NCBI GenBank assembly: GCA_030562195.1
Contig: JAUJPP010000012.1
Span: 4,712,001-4,776,000 of the forward strand
Direction of reading: 5' to 3'
Length of the DNA: 64,000 bases
Source of the DNA: Nipponacmea schrenckii
Lineage: Eukaryota; Mollusca; Gastropoda; Lottiidae
The position numbers and the translations under genes were made by a program. The notes beneath the pieces are model-generated. The model was not told the origin of the DNA, made no database searches, and saw nothing but the letters and a program-made list of their open reading frames with translations. Positions 22,065 through 33,744 of the stretch are shown piece by piece. Within the stretch, counting starts at the first letter, position 1. Each line of letters begins with the position of its first letter.

Positions 22065-24060
22065 ATGCCAAAAACAGACCCATGTCAGAAACAAGCTTGT
22101 GCCATACAGACATGTTTACAAGGTAATTTCTATATGTTGATATCATTTATTATACAGATATTCCATAATTTTGATGTGGACATGAAAAGTATCAAGTTCC
22201 ACCATTCCAATTTTCAATTAGACGTCTGTGGTTTCAGCAATTCCACTAGAACTGTGGGCAATACCTTGGACAGCAGTGTAAGCCTACTCTTTTTGCAATT
22301 TCTAATTGACCAGAGATTTATAATGTGCACAGCCTGTAACTTTCCATTTTAACGACTAGCAACTTTCGTCATGGCAGTCCTCCAACCTGTATTACTGAGA
22401 GGGTGAAACTGGGTTGAGAAGTCAGAAAGTGTAGAAAGTTGGAATAGTGTCAACTAATGATATCCATGTCCCTGATAAATTAAATCCTTTTCATGGAAAT
22501 GTTTCAGTCTGCTAGTTGAAGTCAGCCTTCTACAAGCTTTGAGCACTCTTTTTTTCACCATATCAAAATACAAGGAAAAGTGAATTGTGATGTATTGAAA
22601 ATAATATGAAAAATTGATAAAAAAAAATACCTGATACTTAAAGGGACAGATTCCATCTGTTGGACCAATCGTATTTTAGTTCTATAGCTAATGTGTAATA
22701 GTGTCCACTGTCACCGTTGAAATTTAAGCCATATGGAGATGTAGTACGGTATGATTTATAGTATATCTGAAGACAAATATTCAAGGCACAAATAAAAAAT
22801 AGCGATGGCCCATCGTAATACGCCCACCTTTGGCAGCCTTAGTTATTCGGGCGGTGGACAAGGGTATCAGTAAATGCAATATTTTAAAAAGTCAATAATT
22901 CAAAGTTAATATTTTTCGGTAAGCTAAATTTGCACTCGGTTTCTTCTTTGGGTAATTCAAAAGGCTTTGTCAAAATCTATCAAGAAACCAGATCTCTATC
23001 AAGTCTACAAAGAATCAGAGGCTGATAAAGTGAACACGTTTTAAAGAACAAGGGCAATAACTCAATAAATATTTTTTGATTACCGTAGTCTGATTTTCAA
23101 TAGGGTCTATCCTCGAGTTATAACAAACACTCACACCAAGTTTCATCAAATTCCATCAAGAACCCAGCTCCCTATCATGTTCACAAGGAATTTTAGGACA
23201 AGGGCAATAACTCATAGTAAATATTTTTTGATTGGTTTCATTTTCGATAGGCTTCATCCTTTGGTCATTACAAAGACTCATTCCAAGTTTTATTAAAATC
23301 CATCAAGAAATGTGGTCTCTATAGTGTTCACAACAATTGTGGACAGGCAGACGTACAGACGGACAGACAGGCAGACAGGCGGGCAGAAGGCTTCATCCTT
23401 GGATGATTACAAACACACACACACCTAATTTGGTCAAAATCCATCCAGAAACCATCTCTCTATCATGTCCACAACACATTTTTGAACGCAAAATGAATGT
23501 GTTTTCAAGAACAAGGGCTATAACTCATCAATTTATTTTTCGATTTGTCTGATTTTCAAAAGGCTTCATCCTTAAGTAATAACAAGCAATCACACCAAAT
23601 TTCATCAAAATCCATCAAGAAACACACTCTTAATCGTGTTCACAACAAATTTTCAAAAACAAGGGCAATAACTCATTGAATATTTTTCGATTGGTCTGAT
23701 TTCCAATAGGCTTCTTCCTTGGGTTATAACAAAGACACTCACCAAATTTGGTCAAAATCCATCGAGAAATGTGGTCTCTATCGTGTTCAAAACAATTGTG
23801 GACAGGCAGACAGACAGACAGGGGCAACTACAATATACGCCCACATTTATGTGTGGGCGTATAAAAAATTGCCAACATGTCTCTTTGAGTAATTTAAGGA
23901 CAAAAATTTCATATATTTCCTTGTTGTTTTAGCTAATAATTACCAAGAAAGTAAATGTACATCAGTATTAGAAGATATGAAGAAATGTTGTGAAAAGTTT
24001 GGGAATCTCTCGGGATGCTGTGATGGAATAAAGTATGTGAAAGCTGACAAGAAATCTTGA
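22065..24060 (+). CDS. CMC4: Cx9C motif-containing protein 4 (p8-MTCP1 family)
   Basis: A small twin-Cx9C protein of the mitochondrial intermembrane space, oxidised and trapped there by the MIA40 pathway. Exon 1 is 22065-22122 and exon 2 is 23933-24060; both splice sites are canonical, phase 1, and the joined product is 61 residues (human CMC4 has 68). Cysteines C7/C17 and C28/C38 form the two Cx9C motifs. C12 and C39 make the extra pair typical of this family. The start MPKTDPCQKQACAIQTCLQ is nearly identical to the family N-terminus. The exon 1 frame stays open into the intron and would suggest a false 95-residue protein; the cysteine pattern is completed only by splicing. The 1.8-kb intron contains a dispersed element. 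Its exact role in respiratory-chain biogenesis is not settled. Confidence 0.93.
22800..23866 (+). mobile_element. Dispersed element with tandem core modules in CMC4 intron
   Basis: Begins near 'aatacgcccacctttggc' and carries about five modules with 'caagggcaataactca' and 'catcaagaaa'. Two GACAGGCAGACA-type runs (23340-23385 and about 23800-23822) suggest two fused or duplicated copies. It ends in the hairpin TATACGCCCACAT / TGTGGGCGTATA. Same family as 16461-17025. Confidence 0.6.
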
Positions 24061-24228
24061 TTTAGAAACAATATACCTCGACAAAAACACAGAATGTCTT
24101 CTTAGTTTTTATAATGAAGAATTAGAATGTGGTAGGACCAAACGAGATTGTGAAAATAGTGATGGCTTCCCTTTCATTACTTATTGAATGTCCAATTTTG
24201 TAAAATATTGGTTATAAAATTTATTTAA

Positions 24229-25094
24229 AGGGATAATAGCCGTTAGAATACGGCTTATATTTGTGTCTAAAGTGGACCAGGCTTTATTTGTTTCGGACAA
24301 TCATCCGACAGCCTCAAACACATGAAATCTTTTGGTTAGCTAATCAGAAATAGTCTACAGAGCTTACCTTTGAAATATGAGCCTTCAAATCCATGTGTAT
24401 CCATAATTATCCGTGTTTGAAAAATCATAATGACTTAATAAATTACGAACGTCCCGCCATATTGGAAAACGGTTCGTCTTGATAATCAAAGAGTTATCCT
24501 TCCCATCGTGCAATAGCGGTCATCTATATAAACAGACTACAACGCATTTTTCAATTGTAGACTTTGTCAACAGGACACACAATTGTCAGACTGACTGGAG
24601 ACCAGCCGCGTACAGCACAAAAAAAAAATGAAAAGTGAAATTTTTTGTTTGAGGCATTTTTCAAGGTATTTTGCGATTTTCTCAGAGCTTGAATATTTCT
24701 GAGGACTGTTTAAATGTAACAAAGGCTCAAAACGACCCCTAAAAATCCAGCCTGGGCCCCTTTAATATTGACTATTTGTTAAATTAGTATGCATCCCACA
24801 CTTTACCAAATTTAAAAAAAGCGACAATAAAAATATTTTCGAAAAAAATTGAGCCAGCGTCTGGGAAATCAACAGTAGGGGTCAAGGACGCATGAAAACC
24901 CACATGTTAGAGTTACTTCCCTTTATATTTACACGATTTGAAAATCGCTTAATGAAAGTATTAAGCGTTTTATAATTAACTACTTGATTTTGTGGATTTA
25001 TCCGATAATAGAGGGATTTTGATGGGAACATACTGTTATTGTCCAAATTTGAGTGAAATTAAATTTTTATGTTCCTTCTAACCCCTATATCCCT
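24229..25094. mobile_element. TTAA-flanked MITE carrying a nested insertion
   Basis: Ends AGGGATAATAGCCGTTAGAA and ..TATCCCT are flanked by TTAA (24225-24228 and 25095-25098). Outside the insert (about 24268-24764) it matches the uninterrupted 466-bp copy at 61879-62344, for instance 'agtatgcatcccacacttta' in both. It sits between the convergent CMC4 and FUNDC1 genes. Confidence 0.75.
24268..24764. mobile_element. Second TTAA-type element nested in the MITE
   Basis: The inverted ends contain CCAGGCT.. and ..AGCCTGGGCCCC. It interrupts the outer element between 'ttgtgt' and 'atattgac', which are nearly adjacent in the 61879 copy. A shorter copy in reverse orientation is at 27357-27644 (shared 'cctcaaacacatgaaatctt' and 'ggctgtcggatgattgtccg'). 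Confidence 0.7.
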
Positions 25095-25098
25095 TTAA

Positions 25099-26153
25099 CG
25101 AATAAATCATATTTATACAAAACTTTTACAGTTATCATAATCTGATTAAGTTAATTTAATAAATTAAGAAAAATTAAGACTATATGTCAACCATTGGTCC
25201 AATGATCTGCAGTATTTGTTTGGTAAATATGGTTACTTACTATGTCACACAGGATGACTGTGGCTTAAAAATTATTATCAGTTTAGCATGATTGCTTTTA
25301 GACAAATTCAGTAGCAATCAAAGAAAGATCTCATGTTGGTAATATTTAAATTAAAAGATGACCTAAATAAAAAGACACGTTTTTAACTAAGCACAATATA
25401 ACATTTTTGGTAGGATTCAAGTGCTAGTAAAGTTGATCTTGTGATCAGAACCTTGTATTTCTAGCATTTGTGTAAATTACATATAATAATCAGTTAGATT
25501 TAAAACATCATTAAAGATTATATACAAGGTTTAAATCTTCTCTTTTCTGAGTAATTGAGAAGTTATACAAGATTTATTTTTCAAAGAATGGAAACCATAG
25601 TACAAAGTATAAATTTTAACAAGATTTTCTAGTACAAAGTTTAAATTTTAACAAGATTTTCTCAAAAAAGTAATTTGCCTCATTTGTTAATACAAGGTGT
25701 TGAGCAGTTACCAACGAAATGATATTGGACAAATTTTCAAGAAAAAACAGTCAATTAAAATAATAATCCACCAGGCAATTTGTAACTCTTATCTTATATG
25801 ACTGGTACTAATTGTCAAATGTACAGCCTTGTTATTCAATAAATATATACAGTTCCTAACTCTATAATAGACTTAAATCTATTTGTCAGATTCTATAACT
25901 GCTGTGTTTTATCCCTGATTCCCAAATCATATATTTTATATTTCTACGCTCTAGGCTTGTAACAACCAGTAAAATCTCCATGTAACATACTTTTATAGAA
26001 ACAAAGTGATTATATCCATCACAACTTTTATCGTATTTACACCAATGAATTGTCGGTCACATCAAAACAATCTGTCAAAGTCTGTTGAGTATATTGTTTT
26101 AAAATACTTAGTAAAGCACCATCAGGTTCTCTAAATATTCTATATCACAAACT
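25099..26153. other. Spacer downstream of FUNDC1
   Basis: AT-rich. A direct duplication 'agtacaaagt(a/t)taaattttaa' occurs around 25598-25660. It probably includes the FUNDC1 3' UTR. No gene is recognised. Confidence 0.45.
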
Positions 26154-28127
26154 TTAATATGCAAGTCCCATTAAAAATCCACCAGTAAAACTACCCGCTA
26201 AAACAATATTCTTTTTAAAAAACTGTTTAAACTGAAATATAAAATGAGAGTAACATTTTTTTGATGTTTAGTAACCAGGTGTCAGATGAGCAAATTATAA
26301 AATTAAGACTGCCTCCCATATATAATTTTTTGGAATATTTGCACAGCCTATAACACAATGGGTCTCGGTTTCTGAACTCACTGAGCCACTGCAGCTCCTC
26401 TCAATAGTGAAAGATTTTTAACAGTGAAATATTGATTCTCAAAAGAGCATATTTTTATTGAAAAGGATTTTAAGAATTTTCCTACATTTCCACATACATT
26501 GCTGAATATTTAACTAACTCATGTTGGTTTTGCAATATCACTATGCAACTAAGAGTTTTATGTTATAGACCAAATTTTCCTTTGTATTTTATTAGTTTCG
26601 TTACAGTTAACTAAAGTTAGGTCTATATGAGTATTGTGTAAAAGCAAAGTAAGCTTGACAGCTGAGGCTACATTAAATGCTTTTGAGGAATAGTATAACA
26701 AAGAAGAATAAAATATATTTTCCAGCAACATGTCTATTTGTTTTAGAGTCTTTTGAGACCATGATTAATGGTACCGGTAGAGAAATGTATTAAATAAATT
26801 GAAACAATAATTAAACAAAGCTTACATTAGAAGTAAGACCTGGAACATGTTTTCTAGCTGATTTTTCCATTTGTCTTCTAGCTTGATCAACACTTGATTG
26901 AAACTTTCTCCAATGTATAGTTAAATAGCCCTGATGTTGAGCAACCTTCAATCAGACAAAAAATTCAACATCAATATTATTTCCACTCTATAATTTCTTA
27001 TCAAATTTTACACAACAAAACAATGTCTGAATTTACTGTATTGAAATTTGAATGTAAAATTAGTTCAATGGACAATAAAAAAAACCATGAAATTATGTAC
27101 ACAGAAGCTCAAGATTTACCCATTACAATATTTGTATTTAAGCATGTATTTCATTTATTATATTACATGTAAATAGAAACAAACCTGGACCAGTAACACA
27201 GTGAGTCCAATAGATGCAGCAGCTACTTTACTAACTTTCATAAATAACCATCCAGCTACCCTGTAATTGGACAAATCATATAACTGAGTACATAAGATAA
27301 CACCGAAATTTCATGAATATGCCAATTTAATTATTACCATGTAATTTCTTCTTTAAAGGGGCACAATCTTGATTTATAGGGGTCGTTTTGGGCCTTTGTT
27401 ACATTTAAACAGTCATCAGAAAGACTCAAGCTCTAAGAAAATCGCAAAATACCTTGAAATATACCTCAAACAAAAAATTTAACTTTTCATTTTTTTTCCG
27501 TGCTGAACGCGGCTGGTCTCCAGTCAGTCTGAAAATTGTGTGTCCTGTTGACAAAGTCTACATTTGAAAATGCATTGTAGCAAAAGATTTCATGTGTTTG
27601 AGGCTGTCGGATGATTGTCCGAAACAAATCAAGCCTGGGCCCCTTTAAGATACAACTACTGATCTATGAGTATGACGGAGATAGTAAGCTTATCTTCTTT
27701 TATTCCATTTCATAAGAATACAATTCTTAATTGGTAGGTATGATTTATAGTGTAAATGTATTAAAGATATTGAAGTTCCAAATCACTACTTTCTGAAGAT
27801 TCTTTATCATAATATCATGCTACAACATGCCTCTAGAGATACAGAGAAATATATGGACATAAAGTGAGATAAGATTGACAGCAATATCTGACCAGAAATA
27901 GCTAATTAAAACACATACCAGCCAGATCCTGTACCAATAATAGCCTGTTTAGCTACAGTCTGTTTAGAAATATCACCAAACACCTTATCAATCCATTTAT
28001 CATCATATTTACTTAAATCTAAAATTTCATATTCCTCCTCATCATCATCATTGTTATGCTGTACTCTTCTAACACGAGGTATATTTCTGTTTCTGTGTGG
28101 TTCAGCACCTCTTTTGTGGTGAGCCAT
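26154..28127 (-). CDS. FUNDC1: FUN14 domain-containing mitophagy receptor
   Basis: A mitochondrial outer-membrane receptor that recruits LC3/GABARAP during mitophagy. Exons are 27919-28127, 27185-27260, 26826-26945 and 26154-26231. All have GT-AG borders and join in frame to give 160 residues (human 155). The LC3-interacting motif is Y33-E-I-L36, followed by DLSKYDD and WIDKVFG. Hydrophobic segments are at about 63-82 and 84-98 (VAAASIGLTVLLVQ), with a C-terminal one at 140-160 (IVLAGSFTGGFLMGLAY). The FUN14 core also has VAQHQGYLTIHWRKF and ARRQMEKSARK. The start is the ATG at 28125-28127. The frame extends six codons further but only to TTG. The serines that control the human motif (S13, S17) are acidic here (D28, E32). 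Intron 1 carries a TTAA MITE. Confidence 0.94.
27357..27644. mobile_element. TTAA-flanked MITE in FUNDC1 intron 1
   Basis: 288 bp between TTAA at 27353-27356 and 27645-27648, with ends AGGGGCACAATC.. and ..GCCTGGGCCCCT. It is an internally deleted, reverse-oriented copy of the element at 24268-24764. Confidence 0.75.
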
Positions 28128-28450
28128 CCTTCTTTTAATAAACAAATTTAAAGTTCATCTAGCCCCTTGGTAAATCTATTGAAATCTTTTGAGTGCATAA
28201 TTAATAATTATTAGTATAGAAATGTATGTTTGGTCCCAACAGGTACTTGTTTGTGTTGTGGACAAGATAGTCTTTAGAGAGCAGTATAGTGTAGGCTGTG
28301 ATGAAGAATTTGAGTTTTTGAAAATCTGTTTTACTTATACTAACACTGTGAATTGAGTAATTTTAAATCCAAATTTCTTGATCATAAGGAAATATGCCAA
28401 TTTAAATTAAAAAAGAAAACAATGAATACATATCACTCACACTGTCAAAG

Positions 28451-28562
28451 TAAGTTGTAACCGTAATACCGTTTTAGCCAAATTTCTGTTACCGTTTTAG
28501 TGGAGTTGTTACCGTTTTAACTAATAAAATTTGTTACCGTTTTGACATGTTACCGTTTTAAC
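28451..28562. mobile_element. Small MITE with repeated GTTACCGTTTTA motifs
   Basis: The motif (T)ACCGTTTTA occurs at least five times in about 110 bp. A close relative with inverted ends is at 58074-58207 (shared 'taactaataaaatttgttac'). It lies about 320 bp upstream of the FUNDC1 ATG. Confidence 0.55.
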
Positions 28563-29589
28563 TGCTGGTATTCGGTGAAACATCGACGAATTTGGATTGA
28601 AAACTGCTTAGTTCACAGTAGAAGTAATAATTCAAGGTCGTATAGTCAAAAGTACATCTACTCAGACTCACATATTGGAATTTAACAAATTCTATACAAT
28701 TACCCTTTAAAATCACAGTAAATGTGAAGTGAGTAAAATATTGGTGCGATTTATCACTCTATCAACCGGAAGTAGATATTTCATCAAGGCCAAGGTCGTT
28801 ATACGTACAATCATAGAACTGTATACTGACTGGAACGCCAAGTCAGGTCTACTTCCGCTTCAATTTATGGTTAGGAGAATTTGACACTCCACATGCATGA
28901 CTTACTTCCGGTGTAGTATAAATACATAGCGCTAAACAATAACAAAAAAAAAAAAAAAAAATAACAACAGCGATAAATCGATATTCATCAATGAAAATTA
29001 ACCCCTGGAATTTTTAAAATTGTGTCACAGTTTACTATAATATGTTATTATTAATACTTATCAATATGTTTTTTTTTAAATAAAGTATAAGTGATATAAT
29101 TATAAAGTTGAAATTGTGCTTGGTAATCTACTGATTGGCCTATAGGCCCAATGTCTACTGAGTGTGTGATGAATCTGAACTGAACTAACCAAATAGAAAA
29201 GTGCTGTATAGTTGGCTGTTCAGCAAGTCGTACAAGACATAAAGGTTTAAGTTTTTTCCACCTATCAAATGTCCAAAACATCCTAAATGGCGATCAAGAA
29301 TTTTGTAAATTGTAAGATCCACCAGGAAAGATGCATTAAATTTGGAGAGACCGACAGTTTTCTCAAGGCATTTTACTCCAGAATGCCTTAGACCTATTAC
29401 AGCAGATAGTAGTAAGTTAAGATAATTGTTTCTCAGATATTGCTTTTCGCCTTTTCTTTCCAGAATAGAACGGTGCTTCCAGACATTGAATTTATGTTTA
29501 ATAATTTGTAGAAACATTGGGCTTGGGGAAAAATATTCTGTTAGTGAAATAAAGGCTACTTGGTTTATTTATTCAGTTGTATTGTAAAA

Positions 29590-30115
29590 AAAAAACAAGC
29601 GGTTGCCTAGCAAGATACGCCCACTTTAAAATATATTTTCTGTTTTAACACAGCAGAAACTCTAACATTATCTAGGTCTAATCCAATCATCAATATAAAT
29701 GTTCACACCAAATTTGATTCAAATCAGATGAAATCTAGTCTCTATTGCATTTACTAGCTAATTATCATGTGCAAGGGCAATAACTCAAAAATAGTTCTTC
29801 GCAAAATAGTCAATATTGAACTTGTTCAAGATCTTATCAATATAAATGATCACATCAAATTTCACTCAAATCAGATGAAAACTGCATTGTCTATCGCAAT
29901 CACAAGCCAACTTCGCCTCGTTCTGACTTCAACAATCACACCAAATTTCATTTAAATCAGATGAAAACTGTTGTCTCTACTGTGTTCAAAAGTCTATTTC
30001 GATGGATTTTGACAGAGTCAAGGGCAATAAATCAAAAAATGTTCACGGAAAATCATCACTATCCAACTTGTCCAAGATCTCATTAATCATTTGATCACAG
30101 AAAGTTTCATTCAAA
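29590..30115 (+). mobile_element. Pearl-like dispersed element, 3' end missing
   Basis: Left end 'ggttgcctagcaagatacgcccac', then core modules with 'caagggcaataactcaaaaa' at about 29771 and 'caagggcaataaatcaaaaa' at about 30021. No terminal hairpin is found, so the right end is missing or decayed. It lies inside the 28812-31711 element. Confidence 0.55.
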
Positions 30116-30230
30116 CATTATAATGTGGCTGATCAAATGAAATAACACAATACTTTATAATTTTGTAAGTAATTTATTAATTATTAGAAGAGCAATTCAT
30201 TTGATGTTAAATGATATAAACAATGAAGGT

Positions 30231-30518
30231 TTATTTTAAAAATATTATCAATAAGATGTACAGAATTGAAAGAAAACAAGGAATATTATTTGAATAATAA
30301 CTTTGTTGCACATGATAAACCATGGTCCTCTCACAGGAGTCCACTACTATACATTTTGCTCCTGACTTCAAACGAGATTTTTTATTTGGGAAATTGCTTT
30401 GCTTGTATGAATTTTTAGTATCATCACATGAACAAACTCTTTCTTTATAGTTAATTTGCCTGTACCTTCCTGTTTCAACTTCTAATTTATGAGCACACAA
30501 TCTAGTGAAAGACTGCAT
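30231..30518 (-). pseudogene. Remnant resembling the C-terminal zinc-knuckle region of a non-LTR reverse transcriptase
   Basis: The first part reads RLCAHKLEVETGRYRQINYK then ERVCSCDD, which resembles the (H)xLxxETGR...R.C..C stretch near the end of many LINE ORF2 proteins. The remainder is unlike any domain I know and no reverse transcriptase core is nearby. Further minus-strand open frames at 29051-29517 may belong to the same remnant but show no clear motif. A decayed fragment is the best reading; coincidence is possible. Confidence 0.35.
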
Positions 30519-31748
30519 TTACTAAAATTTGTGTAAATATATGTTACCATCTGTTTTTAAACCAATATTTCTCAAAAAATATCACCAACAAAAGAATACC
30601 AGGCATACAATATATCATGGCTATGGAGACTTTGGCTTAACTAAATACTAAACAATAACTGCAACTTAAAAAGAAAATATAAAATGATGCATAACATCAA
30701 TACAAGGCTTTCATCTGATCAAATTGACAAGTTACTGGTACAGTAAATTACATTAATAAAAAACATATTCAATAACTAAATGCATAACATCAATTAATTT
30801 CAACTTGAATTTTAAACAATAAATCAAAAACAAGATTGAATAACACACAAACAAGATATAAACTTGCCTAAGTTTTTACAATTAAAAATAAGTGTTGTAT
30901 TAGTATTTTTCAAAGAAAAAATGATTGACATGAATTCGGATGGTGGTAGTATCTTACTGAGCTGGCGCTAAAACCAAAGACAATAAGATCATGTTAAAGA
31001 TCCCTTGACAGTTGGAAAAAATTAGAGTAGGCTAATGCCGTCGTCCTGGCAAAGATTACCTAATTGCACCCTGCATGGCGTTTTCCATCTTCATTTGCAT
31101 ATATGGTGCATAAAAATAGGACGTAAAACTCCATTCATTTCATTTTTATTAGGGTAATAAATTAGGCTAAAAGCCTCTATTACATTCAACCAACTATTAT
31201 AGGCCTACATGTTAATTTCATCACCTGGCTCACTTCTTCATTTCAATTTCTGGGGTTAAACTCAAAACTATCAATGTCTAGAAATTTCTGGAATGTAAAA
31301 TATACACAGTACAAACATGGCTTAAAAAGATTTTTTCAAAGTTTATGTCAATGAAAGACGAACTGGAAGGAAAAGGTCTATTGTTATAGCTTACGGATGA
31401 GTCTACCACTCTACCGCTATGTTGAAATCGCTGGCTAAAACACAAGCTCAATTTTAACTTCGAACACCATTAGCACATCCATAACAATAATATGTTTCTG
31501 TATCTCTTGAAAATATCACTAATCTAATAATTTAAGATAATTTTCATTCATAACTTACTTCTAAAATAATATCAACAAATTCCACATCCAGACTATCCGA
31601 CATGTTGAAGATGCCGGAAGTAAAGCGTCCACTTAGTAAGTCGCGCATGCGTGCCAAGCATAATTCGACATTTGCCTTGACTTGGCGTTCCAGTCAGTAT
31701 ACAGTTCTATGGTACAATGTAGTCTATGCTAAACTGAAGTAACGGATA

Positions 31749-31785
31749 TGGAAGTAGCCGAGTGGTAACCGGCTCTATGCTCTTA
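31749..31785 (+). other. tRNA-like 5' half (A-box)
   Basis: 'ggaagtagccgagtggtaac' looks like the acceptor and D-arm start of a tRNA-Leu or tRNA-Ser and fits an internal A-box (TRGCNNAGTGG). No B-box or anticodon arm follows, so it is not a tRNA gene; a SINE head or tRNA fragment is possible. Confidence 0.35.
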
Positions 31786-31788
31786 TAG

Positions 31789-33170
31789 TCTATAAATTAC
31801 CAGACTATCAATAAAGTAGTCTAGAATCACCAGAAAACCAAAATAATAGTCAGAAACTTGTAGCCTCTATACCCAGCCTCTGATAGCTATTAGAGGATGG
31901 GATTAGAGTAAGCAAGTTTCGGACTACCAAAATAGTAGTCAAGAATCATCAGACAACCAAAATAGAAGTCTAGAATCACAAGACAACCAAAATAATAATA
32001 GAGAATCACCAGACAAATAGTAGTCTAGAATCACCAGACAACCAAAAATAATAGTAAAGAATCATCAGACCATAGACATCACGCAGAGTAAAGATACATC
32101 AGACAACCAAAATAATAGTCTAGAATGTCGAAACAACCAATATTATAGTCTACAATCTCCAGACAATAAATAAAGTAGTTTAGAATCCCCCCAAAATAAA
32201 TATATTAGTCTAGAATCACCAGACAATAAAATAGTAGTTTAGAATCACCAGACAATAAATATAGTAGTTTAGAACTACACAAAATCAATATATTCTATGC
32301 CACAATCACCAGACAATAAATATAGTAGTCTCGAATCCCCAAACAACCAATATAGTAGTCTTGAATCTCCAAACAATCAATACTGCAGTCTACAATCACC
32401 AGACAATCAATATAGTAGTCTATATTCACCAAACAATCAATATAGTATTCTAGAATCTCCAGACAATGAATATAGAAATCTATAATCACCAGTCAACCAA
32501 AATATTAGTCTAGAATCACCAGACAATCAATATAATAGTCTAAAATCTCCAGACAATAAATATAATAGTCTTCAATTACCAGACAATAAATATAGTAGTC
32601 TAGAATCACAAAACAATCAATACAGTAGTCTTGAATCAGCAAACAATCAATACAGTAGTCTAGAATCAGCAAACAACCAATATGGTAGTCTTGAATCTCC
32701 AAATAATCAATATAGTAGTCTAAAATCATTATACAATAAAAAAAAAGTAGTCTAGAATCACCAGACAACCAATATAGCAGTCTACAATCGCCAGGCAATC
32801 AATACAGTAGTCTAGAATTTTCAGAAAATCAATATAGTAGTCTATAATCTCCAAATAATAAATATAATAAGTCTAGAATCACCAGACAATCAATAAAGTA
32901 GTCTAAAAGCTCTAGACAATAAATATTGTAGTCTACAATCACCAGACAATCAATATAGTTGTCTAGAATCTTCAGACAATAAATATTGTAGTCTACAATC
33001 ACAAGACAATAAATATAGTTGTCTAGAATATCTAGACAATCAATATAGTAGTCTAGAATCTCCAGACAATAAATATAGTAGTCTCGGGTTTTTCAGAAAA
33101 CCATTATTGAAGTCTAGAATCACCAGAAAATCAATATAGTAGCCTAGAGTGTCCAGATAATTAAATTGTA
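31789..33170. repeat. 30-bp minisatellite
   Basis: About 45 imperfect units of 'agtagtctagaatcaccaga' plus 'caatcaatat'. An inserted copy of the dispersed 'cagcctctgatagct' repeat lies at about 31871-31926. Because 30 is a multiple of three, frames stay open for stretches. On the plus strand the unit reads QYSSLESPDN. Stops and single-base indels break this frame repeatedly, for example TAA near 32483 and a shift near 32290. Confidence 0.92.
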
Positions 33171-33744
33171 CAGGTAGTCTATCATTTTTATCGGTTGCCT
33201 AGGATTCATACTACATTGGTTATACAGATTTTTGGTCTAGAAAATCTCAAAATTCAATGTGATAGTCTAGCTTGATAATAGACCACAAGTCGAAGGCATC
33301 TCCGACATTTCTATAGAAAATCAGAACTGTTCCAGAAGAATGCAAGAGGCCTTAATACCAAATAAAGAATGTTTGAATATTTTTACAATATAAAACAAGA
33401 AAAAAGAATTTCACATTTCTTTATTAAATTAAGTATAACAACTTTAATGGATATTGTATGACTATTTGCTTAGAATTAGTGAAACTTCATTAGAGTTATC
33501 TATTTCACTTGACTAAATTGAACCCCAAAACCAAGTTCCTTCACATTTAAATAAGCGAGTAAACGTATCTCAAGAAGGATATTCGTTGACAAGAACAGTT
33601 TTGGTTTGATGATATGAATGAAGTTTGAGTGATGGGTAGAAAATTCAATAAGTTACATCCTTAGCTCACAAAAGCTGAATAAGTCACATGGCCCTTTTCA
33701 GCTCACCACCACTGCTATCATAGCAGTGCTATGTCGATTGTTCA
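33171..33744. other. 3' flank of the chitin-binding gene
   Basis: Probably the 3' UTR of the minus-strand gene. TTTATT at 33419-33424 (AATAAA on the minus strand) is a candidate poly(A) signal about 320 bp past the stop. No gene is recognised. Confidence 0.45.

Larger units (their letters stand above)
28812..31711. mobile_element. Putative 2.9-kb DNA element with perfect 34-bp terminal inverted repeats
   Basis: The segment 28812-28845 (starting CATAGAACTGTATACTGACT) is exactly the reverse complement of 31678-31711. The 7-mer GTACAAT flanks it on both sides (28805-28811 and 31712-31718), as a target-site duplication would. The interior holds a pearl-like element, a LINE-like remnant, A-rich sequence and AT-rich spacer, but no intact transposase. 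The superfamily is unknown to me; 7-bp duplications are uncommon. Confidence 0.65.

Noticed and set aside
22065..22352. A 95-residue protein read straight through from the CMC4 start
   Set aside because: After residue 19 the frame is intron. The downstream exon at 23933 completes the twin Cx9C pattern.
31749..31820. Complete tRNA gene
   Set aside because: Only the A-box half is present; no anticodon stem, T-arm or B-box follows.
32295..32798. Minus-strand frames with repeated (I/L)DYYIDCL peptides
   Set aside because: The antisense of the 30-bp minisatellite; the plus frame is at least as open and both are broken by indels.
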